Notes: generated by a model not told the origin, from the sequence alone. A DNA stretch of 15,484 nt from Ruminococcaceae bacterium UBA4306 (GCA_002394725.1 DGUQ01000102.1:10216-25699); one strand, 5' to 3'. Counted from the stretch's first letter, positions 6,096 to 12,624 are shown. Numbers and translations: made by a program.

Positions 6096-7427
6096 ATGAG
6101 AAAAATACTTCCCGTTACCCTGCTGACCGGTTATCTCGGCGCGGGCAAAACGACATTATTGAATCACGTGCTCAATAATCAGGAGGGCTACAAGGTCGCC
6201 GTCATCGTCAACGATATCGGCGAGGTCAACATCGACGCTGAGCTGATCCAGAAGGGCGGCGTCGTCAATGAAAAGGACGAGAACCTCGTACCGCTCCAGA
6301 ACGGCTGTATCTGCTGTACCCTCAAGACCGATCTGATCGAGCAGATCCTCGGCTTGGTCGAACAGCAAAAGTTCGACTACATCCTGATCGAGGCTTCGGG
6401 TATCTGCGAGCCCATCCCGATCGCGCAGACCATCTCCATGCTCGACGGCTCCTACAACGATCCCCGACTGCCCAAGCTCTGCCGTCTGGATAACGTCGTG
6501 TCCGTCGTTGACGCGGCTCGACTGAGCAGTGAATTCGGCTGCGGCGGCGCTCTCTTGAATGATGACATCGACGACGAGGATATCGAGAACCTGCTGATCC
6601 AGCAGATCGAGTTCTGCAACACCATCATCCTCAACAAGATCGACCTCGTCACGGAGGAAGAGCTAGTCAATATCAAAAAGGTCATCCGCGCGCTCCAGCC
6701 CGAGGCGAAGATCATCGAGACCACCCACGGCGAGGTGGCGATCGGCGAGATCCTCAACACCAACAACTTCGACTTTGACAAGGTCGCTTCCTCCGCCGCG
6801 TGGGTGCAGGAGCTCAACGCTGACCATCGCGATGGCGAGTCTGAGTCCGAGAATCACCATGACGAAGATGGTCATGAGGAGCACGAACACCATCATCATG
6901 ACCACGATGAACATCACGATCATGACGAGCATGAGCACCATCATCACGACCACGACGATCACGACGATCATGACGCTCACGACCATGATCATCATGAAAA
7001 AAGCAGCCACGGCTGCCACCACCATCATCACCATCATCATGAGGGCGGTGAGGTAGAGGAGTACGGTATTAGCACCTTTGTGTACTATCGCCGTCAGCCG
7101 TTCACCAAGGATAAATTCGAGAAATTCCTCGCGTCCTTCCCGAAGAACGTCATCCGTGCCAAGGGTCTGTTCTGGATCAAGGAGGACAAGGATTGGGCGA
7201 TCATGTTCGAGCAGTCCGGCAAGCAGATGGACTGCACCGACTACGGTCAGTGGCTCGCCGCCGCTCCGGCGCACATCCGCCGCAAGATGTTCCAAGAGGA
7301 TCCCGAGCTGCAGAACGATTGGGACGATAAGTACGGCGACCGCATGATCAAGCTGGTGTTCATCGGTCACAATATGGATAAAGAGGGTATCATCAAGGCG
7401 TTGGATGACTGCTTGACGGAACTCTGA
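6096..7427 (+). CDS. CobW/COG0523-family GTPase (putative zinc metallochaperone) with His-rich insert
   Basis: A G3E GTPase of the CobW/YciC/ZNG1 group, cytoplasmic, thought to use GTP hydrolysis to hand a metal (often zinc) to client enzymes. Motifs in order: Walker A GYLGAGKT (12-19); the family metal motif Cys71-Ile-Cys73-Cys74; EASGICEP (99-106); NKID (180-183); a His-rich insert (254-315) with 33 His in 62 residues, mixed with Asp/Glu and ending in eight His in a row; then the CobW C-terminal domain (about 325-443). At 443 residues it is a full-length member. The insert may store or buffer metal. AAAGGA lies nine bases before the ATG and a promoter is present. It is a single gene with no metal transporter beside it, so the metal is not fixed by context; zinc is the usual choice, while cobalt or nickel stay possible. 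Confidence 0.92.
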   Translation: MRKILPVTLLTGYLGAGKTTLLNHVLNNQEGYKVAVIVNDIGEVNIDAELIQKGGVVNEKDENLVPLQNGCICCTLKTDLIEQILGLVEQQKFDYILIEASGICEPIPIAQTISMLDGSYNDPRLPKLCRLDNVVSVVDAARLSSEFGCGGALLNDDIDDEDIENLLIQQIEFCNTIILNKIDLVTEEELVNIKKVIRALQPEAKIIETTHGEVAIGEILNTNNFDFDKVASSAAWVQELNADHRDGESESENHHDEDGHEEHEHHHHDHDEHHDHDEHEHHHHDHDDHDDHDAHDHDHHEKSSHGCHHHHHHHHEGGEVEEYGISTFVYYRRQPFTKDKFEKFLASFPKNVIRAKGLFWIKEDKDWAIMFEQSGKQMDCTDYGQWLAAAPAHIRRKMFQEDPELQNDWDDKYGDRMIKLVFIGHNMDKEGIIKALDDCLTEL

Positions 7428-7438
7428 TATGATAATTA

Positions 7439-7480
7439 GTCATTGCGAGGCACATTTATGTGCCGTGGCAAGCTCAACCG
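7439..7480. repeat. Palindromic intergenic repeat, copy 2
   Basis: GTCATTGCGAGGCAC, a short spacer, then GTGCC and GTGGCAAGCTCAACCG. The core GGCAC/GTGCC stem is extended by ATTGC pairing with GCAA-. The outer flanks match copy 1 at 5102-5152, but the central stem is different. It starts 11 bases after the CobW-family stop codon. Confidence 0.7.
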
Positions 7481-7486
7481 AATTCA

Positions 7487-7516
7487 AAAAAGCGCTTCCG
7501 TATGGAGGCGCTTTTT
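7487..7516. terminator. Bidirectional terminator between the CobW-family and HAD genes
   Basis: AAAAAGCGCTTCC (7487-7499) pairs with GGAGGCGCTTTTT (7504-7516) around GTAT with one G-U pair. A-run and T-run on the two sides make it usable on both strands. Confidence 0.85.
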
Positions 7517-7565
7517 AGTTAGGAGTTAGGAGTGAGGTGTGAGGAGTTAGGAGTTAGGAGTGAAT
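7517..7565. repeat. Heptanucleotide tandem repeat, AGTTAGG/AGTGAGG type
   Basis: Seven consecutive 7-base units beginning right after the terminator: AGTTAGG twice, AGTGAGG, TGTGAGG, AGTTAGG twice, then AGTGAAT. The final unit runs into GGTGG and a small GTGGGC/GCCCAC hairpin. It is non-coding. Confidence 0.85.
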
Positions 7566-7624
7566 GGTGGGCGCTGCCCACACCTGATTCATATTTCATA
7601 TATTAAAATAACCTTTTAATAATT

Positions 7625-7656
7625 ACGCTCATGACTTTTCAAAGAGTCATGAGCGT
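7625..7656. repeat. 12-bp perfect inverted repeat
   Basis: ACGCTCATGACT (7625-7636) and AGTCATGAGCGT (7645-7656) enclose an 8-base loop. It sits midway between two heptad patches of opposite orientation. Neither strand has a solid T-run directly after it. Confidence 0.6.
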
Positions 7657-7705
7657 TACTGTTATCTATCTGTATTATCATTCAAAACGCGTCAGCGTTT
7701 CCCAC

Positions 7706-7737
7706 AACTCCTCACTCCTCACTCCTAACTCCTCACT
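7706..7737. repeat. Heptanucleotide tandem repeat, inverted copy (CACTCCT/AACTCCT)
   Basis: AACTCCT, CACTCCT, CACTCCT, AACTCCT, then CACT: the same repeat type as at 7517-7565 but on the other strand. It abuts the stop codon of the minus-strand HAD gene. Confidence 0.85.
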
Positions 7738-8544
7738 TTATATGATTCCCAATTCCTTCAGCGCTTTTGCGATGCCGTCGCGGTCGCAGTCGTCGGTGAT
7801 ACGGTCGGCGACCGCTTTAACCGCGTCCTCGGCGTTGCCCATCGCGACGCCCGTTCCTGCGGCTTTGATCATGAAGATATCGTTGAAGCTGTCGCCGAAG
7901 GCTACCGCGTCGCCGATATCGATCCCTGCGTCGTCGCAGATTGTGCGCAGTCCCTCGCCCTTGTTCGCCTGTTTGGGCATCACCTCGAGGAACCACGGCG
8001 CCGAGAGGTAGATATCGACCTCATCGCCGAGGGCGTGGAGCAGCTGCTGTTCCAGCTCTTTTAATTCAGTCGGATCGCCCGCAATCAGGAACTTGTGGAT
8101 ATCCCAGTCGATGAACGACGGCAGATCATCCACCACATTCAGCGGCAGACCGATCACATCGCTCTCGATGTGGGTGTAGTCGTTGACCTTGTTGTCGGCA
8201 TAGATCTTCGCGCCCTTGTGCACCATCGTGGTGACGTTCGCCGGACGGAGAATGTCATAGACAGGCTCGATGTATTTACTGTTGAGATAACATTTGCCGA
8301 TCAGCTCGTCGCGGCTGTTCAGGATCGCGCCGCCGTTGAAGCCCATGTAGTAGCCGCCGTAGCGGAACACCTCAAGCTGCTTTGCAAAGGGGCGTACGCC
8401 GTAGGGGAGACGTCCCGACGCCACCGCGACCTTCACGCCGTTTTCCTGCGCCTGCAGCAATGCCGCCTTGGTGAGGGGGGAGATCTCCTTTTTTCGGTTG
8501 AGTAAGGTGTCGTCGATATCGACCGCGATCAGTTTGTATTTCAT
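7738..8544 (-). CDS. Cof-type HAD-superfamily hydrolase (phosphatase)
   Basis: A 268-residue cytoplasmic HAD phosphatase of the Cof/YidA group (C2 cap), which usually removes phosphate from sugar phosphates, FMN or similar small molecules. All four HAD motifs are visible: Asp9-Ile-Asp11-Asp-Thr13, Ser43 in VASGR, Lys195 in NKGEG, and Gly217-Asp218-x-x-Asn221-Asp222. Full length for the family. The start is placed at 8544, where MKYKLIAVDID gives the normal family N-terminus with AGAGG just upstream; the open frame extends to 8736, but that part translates repeat DNA. It is a single gene converging on the CobW-family gene. Cof proteins are often annotated as FMN or sugar-phosphate phosphatases, but the substrate here is not predictable. 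Confidence 0.92.
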   Translation of the reverse strand: MKYKLIAVDIDDTLLNRKKEISPLTKAALLQAQENGVKVAVASGRLPYGVRPFAKQLEVFRYGGYYMGFNGGAILNSRDELIGKCYLNSKYIEPVYDILRPANVTTMVHKGAKIYADNKVNDYTHIESDVIGLPLNVVDDLPSFIDWDIHKFLIAGDPTELKELEQQLLHALGDEVDIYLSAPWFLEVMPKQANKGEGLRTICDDAGIDIGDAVAFGDSFNDIFMIKAAGTGVAMGNAEDAVKAVADRITDDCDRDGIAKALKELGII

Positions 8545-8622
8545 AAGATACCTCTGTGATTCATTGTTCAACCATACGTTACCACAAAACGGGGAAGATG
8601 GCAAGCGATATTTGGAGAGAGA

Positions 8623-9024
8623 TTTGTAGGGTACGGCGCCCTCGACGTACCGCAATGCAACGTACCGCATGGCGGCAATGACTGTTTCCTCAACGTACAT
8701 TGCTCTATCACCGGCGTCCTGCCGTGGGAGAAGCAAGCCGCTCCTCTACAAAATCACTGTAACGTTTGCTGTAGGAGAGGGGCTCGTCCGGCGCCGCAGG
8801 TGTTTTTTCTATCTGAGGTTTTTGTTTTATGCTGCGCCCGTCATTCTGCGGATGATCGATGACCATCCCTACGGCAGGATTGATTTGCTCCATAGTTAGA
8901 TGGCATCGCAATCAAACGCGCGGTATGTTATAAATGCCGTACCCTACGGAGGGATCGATTTGCTAAGCGGTAGGTGACATTTTATCAAACGTTCGGGACG
9001 TCGAGGCGCCGTCCCCTACAAAAT
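8623..9024. repeat. Composite repeat region with inverted ends, no gene
   Basis: The stretch 8545-9154 has no credible gene. Its main structure is an imperfect inverted repeat: 8623-8653 (beginning TTTGTAGGGTACGGCGCC) matches the reverse complement of 8994-9024 (TTTTGTAGGGGACGGCGCC and onward through CTCGACGT). Inside are a third partial copy on the minus strand (GTAGGGTACGGCATTT, about 8932-8947), an imperfect inverted pair AGCCGCTCCTCTACA / TGTAGGAGAGGGGCT (about 8734-8785), and a direct repeat described separately. It looks like accumulated or nested non-autonomous elements. Short ORFs across it on both strands read like translated repeats. Between 9025 and 9154 I see only AT-rich DNA and a loose repeat of ATGAAA-ATCTGTA. 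Confidence 0.65.
8867..8991. repeat. Imperfect direct repeat, about 50 bp, two units
   Basis: Unit 1 (8867-8918) and unit 2 (8942-8991) both begin CCCTACGG, continue with GGAT-GATTTGCT, have a G-TG-CAT block, and end ATCAAACG. The units lie inside the composite repeat and point the same way. Confidence 0.65.
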
Positions 9025-9154
9025 GCACCTGCTTAACGCCTCGTTTTCACTTTAACGCATTACCGCGTCAGCATGAAATCTGTACAATTTTAAACGCAGT
9101 ATCACGTGCAGGATGAAAAATCTGTAAAAAATCCCGTGAATCCTTAAAAATGGA

Positions 9155-9182
9155 TTGAATTTTTTCAAAAATGTATTATAAT
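9155..9182 (+). promoter_or_regulatory. Sigma-A promoter of the dlt-like cluster
   Basis: TTGAAT (9155-9160), 16 bases, TATAAT (9177-9182). The leader to the first start codon is about 75 bases. It is the only strong promoter seen for the cluster. Confidence 0.75.
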
Positions 9183-9264
9183 GTTAAGTGTATTATTGTG
9201 GATAATTATGGATTACTGTATCTTGAATACAAATTCGAATGTTTCATGAAAGGATGTGCTGAAT

Positions 9265-10770
9265 ATGCAGACATCGGTTCTCGAACGCTTAGACGCGAGC
9301 GCTTCTCGCTATGCGGACAAAGTGATGTTCAAGGATCCCGAGCGCAGCCTGACCTTTGGTCAGTTCAATTCGCTCACCAAGTCGATCGGTACCTACCTTG
9401 CCGGCGTTACCAAGCCCGGCGATCCGGTCGCCGTTATGTCCGGCAGACATGTATATACCCCCTCATGCTTTTTAGGCGCCGTCAGAGCAGGCTGCTTTTA
9501 CGCACCGATGGACGGCGATATGCCCAAGCAGAGACTCAACCAGATCCTCTCCGTTATCAAGGCGCCGAACCTGTTGGTGGATCAGGCACATCTTGAGATG
9601 GCAAAGTCTCTGGAATATGACGGTAACATTATTGTGATGGAAGAGATCATGGAGACCGCTCCCGATGAGGCGCTGCTCGCTGAGCGTGCCGCGACGCTGG
9701 TATGCACCGCGCCGCTGTATGTGATCTTTACCTCCGGCTCGACCGGTAAGCCCAAGGGCGTCATCACCTCGCACCTCTCGCTGATGACCTATATCGATTC
9801 CGTATGCAAGGTGCTCGATATCAACGATACCGACATCATGGGCAACCAGAGCCCTCTCGACTATATCGCGGCTGTCCGCGACATTTACTTCCCCATCAGC
9901 AAGGGCGCTTCCACCTTCATCATCCCGAAGAATGAGTTCGCCGTGCCGACCGAGCTGTTCGGTACGCTGAACCGTGAGAAGATCACCGCGCTGTGCTGGA
10001 GCGTCGCGGGCGTTGAGATCCCGGCAAAGCTGGGCGCGTTTGACGAGAGTAAGCCCGAATACCTCAAAAAGCTCTGCTTCTCCGGTTCGGTCATGCCCTG
10101 CAAGTACCTCAAGATCTGGCAGGAGCATCTGCCCGACGTCCTCTATGTCAACCAGTACGGCCCCACCGAGTCCACCGCGTCCTGCACCTACTATGTGGTC
10201 AGGGAAAAGGTCGATGACGATACCGTTCTCCCGATCGGTAAGCCGTATGATAACTACAAGATCATGCTCCTCAATGACGACAACACCCCGACCCCCGACG
10301 GCGAGATCGGTCAGATCTGCGTCAGCGGCCCGATCCTCGCGCTGGGCTATTACGGCAACAAGGAGGTCACCGACGCGTCCTTCCTCCAGAATCCGCTCAA
10401 CCCGAACTACCGCGAGCTGATCTACAAGACCGGCGACCTCGGCAGATGGGGCGAGGACGGCAACCTGATGTTCCACGGCCGTATGGATCGCCAGATCAAG
10501 CATCTGGGTCACCGCATTGAGCTCGGCGAGATCGAGGAGACCGCCAAGCTCGTCGAGGGCGTCAAGGATTGCTGCGCGCTGTACAACAAGCCCAAGGCGA
10601 CCTTGTACCTGTTCTATACCGGCGAGGCGACAAGCAGAGATATCGTGCTCTATTTCAGAGCCAACATGCCTGCCTTCATGGTACCGCGTAAGCTCGTCAA
10701 CCTTGAGGAGATGCCCACCCTGCCCAACGGCAAGCTGGATATGCAGGCGCTCAAGGCGATGTTCAAATAA
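9265..10770 (+). CDS. DltA-like amino acid adenylation enzyme with altered substrate pocket
   Basis: A stand-alone 501-residue ANL adenylation enzyme that should activate an amino acid with ATP and load it on the carrier encoded next. Core motifs: FTSGSTGKPKG (155-165), YGPTE (298-302), YKTGDLG (387-393), GRMDRQIKHLGHRIELGEIE (A8), and the catalytic Lys490 in NGKLD. Overall pattern and length fit D-alanine:carrier ligases. However, aligning NQSPLDYIAAVRDIY with the B. subtilis DltA stretch NQAPFSFDLSVMDLY (from memory, no gaps) places Ile201 where the amino-binding Asp belongs, with Asp199 two residues earlier. The DltA Cys in FCGEVLP becomes Ser273 (FSGSVMP). So D-alanine is unlikely to be the substrate (inference). 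The start is ATG 9265 with AAAGGA (9249-9254) ten bases away; GTG 9256 would be too close. First gene of a cluster with carrier, decarboxylase, MBOAT and SGNH genes. Confidence 0.85.
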   Translation: MQTSVLERLDASASRYADKVMFKDPERSLTFGQFNSLTKSIGTYLAGVTKPGDPVAVMSGRHVYTPSCFLGAVRAGCFYAPMDGDMPKQRLNQILSVIKAPNLLVDQAHLEMAKSLEYDGNIIVMEEIMETAPDEALLAERAATLVCTAPLYVIFTSGSTGKPKGVITSHLSLMTYIDSVCKVLDINDTDIMGNQSPLDYIAAVRDIYFPISKGASTFIIPKNEFAVPTELFGTLNREKITALCWSVAGVEIPAKLGAFDESKPEYLKKLCFSGSVMPCKYLKIWQEHLPDVLYVNQYGPTESTASCTYYVVREKVDDDTVLPIGKPYDNYKIMLLNDDNTPTPDGEIGQICVSGPILALGYYGNKEVTDASFLQNPLNPNYRELIYKTGDLGRWGEDGNLMFHGRMDRQIKHLGHRIELGEIEETAKLVEGVKDCCALYNKPKATLYLFYTGEATSRDIVLYFRANMPAFMVPRKLVNLEEMPTLPNGKLDMQALKAMFK

Positions 10771-10773
10771 TTG

Positions 10774-10930
10774 CCTTCCCCTTGAGGGGAAGGTGTCGCC
10801 GCCGGCTGAGGCGGTGACGGATGAGGTGGAAGTGTTTCCATCTCATGACATTGATTGTTGTATCGGAGAGGTATCCACCTCATCCGACCAATTCGCAAGC
10901 GAATTGCCCACCTTCCCATCAAAGGAAAGG
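10774..10930. mobile_element. MITE-like element between adenylation and carrier genes
   Basis: A 157-bp non-coding element whose arms 10774-10832 and 10872-10930 are imperfect inverted copies of about 59 bp. Shared parts are CCTT-CC-TTGA-GGGAAGGTG at the tips and GGATGAGGTGGA inward. Each arm contains its own hairpins: CCTTCCCC/GGGGAAGG (10774-10793), CGCCGCC/GGCGGTG, and CAATTCGC/GCGAATTG (about 10890-10907). Similar elements (translating as LPLEGKV in one frame) are, as I recall, common in gut Firmicutes genomes. No T-run follows, so it is not an ordinary terminator, but the folded RNA may alter expression of downstream genes. A TATAAT lies just after it (10963-10968) without a good -35 box. 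Confidence 0.75.
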
Positions 10931-10990
10931 CTGAAACTGTATATTACCACAAGGTGATAAGATATAATAATTCTAAAGGAGAAATTTATT

Positions 10991-11218
10991 ATGGATCAAT
11001 TAATGAAAATCTTACAGGAACTCAGACCCGACGTAGATTTTGAGAAAGAAACCGCTCTGATCACCGACGGTATTCTCGATTCCTTCGATATCGTAGCGCT
11101 CGTCGGCGAACTCAACGATGAGTTTGATATCGAGATCAAGCCGAACAACCTCGTTCCCGAGAACTTCAACTCCGCCAAGGCAATGATGGCGCTGATCGAG
11201 AAGCTGCAGGACGAATAA
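10991..11218 (+). CDS. DltC-like acyl/aminoacyl carrier protein
   Basis: A 75-residue acidic helical carrier protein. Ser31 in GILDSFDIV is the expected site for the 4'-phosphopantetheine arm, on which the product of the adenylation enzyme would be carried as a thioester. The sequence around it (LDSF, then ELNDEFDIEI) is closer to DltC (LLDSFGTVELL, ENRFDI) than to fatty-acid ACP, which usually has DSL at the site. AAAGGAG (10975-10981) lies nine bases before the ATG. It is separated from the adenylation gene by the MITE-like element and followed after 80 bases by the decarboxylase gene. It depends on a phosphopantetheinyl transferase encoded elsewhere. Its cargo is unknown; from context it is an amino acid that is then decarboxylated (inference). 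Confidence 0.88.
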   Translation: MDQLMKILQELRPDVDFEKETALITDGILDSFDIVALVGELNDEFDIEIKPNNLVPENFNSAKAMMALIEKLQDE

Positions 11219-11243
11219 TCTGTCGGCACACTATGACGAATCC

Positions 11244-11264
11244 GCCTCCCTGTCTCAGGGAGGC
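11244..11264 (+). other. Hairpin before the decarboxylase gene
   Basis: GCCTCCCT (11244-11251) and AGGGAGGC (11257-11264) form a perfect 8-bp stem with a 5-base loop. No T-run follows. It lies 25 bases upstream of the decarboxylase Shine-Dalgarno and may be an RNA-stability or processing element, or a remnant of a repeat. Confidence 0.5.
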
Positions 11265-11298
11265 AGAACGTTGCTATGAACAACGAAAAAGGAATGAT

Positions 11299-12489
11299 AT
11301 GATGAATATCAATAAATTACAGGAGCTCCTGCCCCGTGTGGGAACCCCTTCCTATATTTTTGATCTCGATCTGTTTGAAAAGCGTGCCGCCTTAGTTAAG
11401 AAATACTTCGGTGATACGATCGGTCTGTGCTTTTCTATCAAAGCCAATCCCTTTTTGCTGGGCAGGATGCCTGAGCAGTTCGACAAGATCGAGGTTTGCT
11501 CTCCCGGTGAGCTGACGGTTTGTGAGCGCACCGGCGTCGATATGAGTACGATCATTTTCTCGGGCGTCAACAAGGGTTATGCGGATGTAGAGCGTGCCGC
11601 GGACGATAACGTCGGCACCTTTACCGCCGAATCCCCCCTGCACCTCGAACTGATCAACGACGCGGCGCTCCGCAGAGGCAAGGTGTTTGACCTGCTGCTG
11701 CGCGTGACCGATATCAAGGGCGGCAGCCAGTTCGGCATGAACGAGGAATGCACCCTCGATATCATCCGCCGCCGCGATGTATACAAGGGCGTCAATATCG
11801 TCGGTCTGCATTACTTTACCGGTACGGCAAAGCGTAAGGCAAAGCCCATCGAGCGAGAGTGCGACTACCTGATGGAGCTGACCGCCCGTATCAAGAACGA
11901 TCTCGGCTTTACCGTGGAGCGTATCGAGTATGGGACGGGACTCGCGGTCGACTACTTCTCCGATAACGCCGACGCCGAGGAAGAGGAGCGTCTCGCTTCT
12001 ATTTCTCCCAAGTTGCAGGAGCTGGCGCAGGTCGCTGAGCTGACCGTCGAGATGGGTCGCTTCTTCGCGGCTCCCTGCGGTTATTACCTGACCAAGGTCG
12101 TGGATACCAAGACCAATTTTGATATCAACTACGCGATCGTGGACGGCGGCATGAATCAGGTCAAGTACAACGGTCAGCTGCAGGGTATGCAGATCCCCGA
12201 GATTTTGCACCTTACCGATCGTGACAAGACGGAGGACAAAAAGCCGTGGACGCTGTGCGGTTCCATCTGCACCACCGCGGATATTCTCGCGCGCAACGCG
12301 GAATTTGACGATCTGCGGATCGGCGACATCCTCGTGTTCTGCCGCACCGGCGCTTATTCCTGCATGGAGGGTATCTCCACCTTCCTCAGCCGAGAGATGC
12401 CGGTCATCGCCGAATACAGCGAGAAAGAGGGTCTCAGGATCCTGCGAGAGATGCTGTATTCCGATGAATTCAACACACCGAAAAGATAA
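11299..12489 (+). CDS. Fold-type III PLP-dependent decarboxylase, probably acting on a carrier-bound amino acid
   Basis: A 397-residue member of the LysA/ornithine decarboxylase superfamily (alanine-racemase-like barrel plus beta domain). Visible: the PLP lysine Lys48 in FSIKANP; HYFTGT (171-176); Glu251-Met-Gly-Arg254 in place of the usual EPGR; Cys324 with Asp328 (CxxxD, the active-site Cys motif contributed by the partner subunit); and GAYS (351-354) followed by STFLSREMP. Phe173 sits where LysA and ODC have the His that stacks on PLP. From memory, the H-x-Y/F-x-G-S/T form and the FLS motif recall the exosortase-associated decarboxylases and BtrK, which act beside an adenylating or ligating enzyme and a carrier. 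Decarboxylating a free amino acid would remove the only carboxylate of most substrates, so carrier-bound or dicarboxylic/diamino substrates make sense here. Start: AAGGA lies 5 bases before ATG 11299; ATG 11302 is equally possible. Plain diaminopimelate decarboxylase or a racemase are alternatives. Confidence 0.85.
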   Translation: MMNINKLQELLPRVGTPSYIFDLDLFEKRAALVKKYFGDTIGLCFSIKANPFLLGRMPEQFDKIEVCSPGELTVCERTGVDMSTIIFSGVNKGYADVERAADDNVGTFTAESPLHLELINDAALRRGKVFDLLLRVTDIKGGSQFGMNEECTLDIIRRRDVYKGVNIVGLHYFTGTAKRKAKPIERECDYLMELTARIKNDLGFTVERIEYGTGLAVDYFSDNADAEEEERLASISPKLQELAQVAELTVEMGRFFAAPCGYYLTKVVDTKTNFDINYAIVDGGMNQVKYNGQLQGMQIPEILHLTDRDKTEDKKPWTLCGSICTTADILARNAEFDDLRIGDILVFCRTGAYSCMEGISTFLSREMPVIAEYSEKEGLRILREMLYSDEFNTPKR

Positions 12490-12493
12490 TAGC

Positions 12494-12535
12494 AACGGAG
12501 AAAGGATAACGGAGAACTGAGAACGGATAAGAGAA
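12494..12535. repeat. Heptanucleotide tandem repeat, AACGGAG type
   Basis: Six degenerate 7-base units directly after the decarboxylase stop: AACGGAG, AAAGGAT, AACGGAG, AACTGAG, AACGGAT, AAGAGAA. The unit sequence differs from the other patches but the period is the same. A 7-bp hairpin CAATACT/AGTATTG follows at 12551-12570, without a T-run. Confidence 0.65.
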
Positions 12536-12591
12536 ACCGCTGAGCAGCTGCAATACTGAAGATAGTATTGATTGAGCGAAGCGAGATACCG

Positions 12592-12624
12592 CCACCATTC
12601 ACCGTTCACCGTTCACCATTCACC
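12592..12624. repeat. Heptanucleotide tandem repeat, GTTCACC type
   Basis: ATTCACC, GTTCACC, GTTCACC, ATTCACC (12597-12624), preceded by CCACC. On the minus strand the edge reads GTGAATGGTGG, an 11-base string also found at the edge of the 7517-7565 patch (7560-7570). It ends 15 bases before the MBOAT start codon, so it lies in the translation leader. Confidence 0.8.

Noticed and set aside
6663..7370. Long minus-strand ORF opposite the His-rich GTPase
   Set aside because: Low-complexity Met/Val product of the antisense of His/Asp codons; the plus-strand gene has all family motifs.
7517..7737. CRISPR-like array
   Set aside because: The units are contiguous 7-mers with no spacers and no cas genes are present.
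8545..8736. Upstream extension of the HAD gene to 8736
   Set aside because: The extra 64 residues translate repeat DNA, and the ATG at 8544 gives the normal Cof N-terminus with a Shine-Dalgarno.
8669..8911. Overlapping small ORFs on both strands in the repeat region
   Set aside because: No ribosome binding site or family resemblance; they read as translated repeat sequence.
10774..10957. ORFs across the MITE-like element
   Set aside because: The coding-like strings (LPLEGKV and similar) are by-products of the inverted-repeat element.
11233..11298. Upstream extension of the decarboxylase gene to 11233
   Set aside because: It runs through the 11244-11264 hairpin; ATG 11299 or 11302 has the ribosome binding site.
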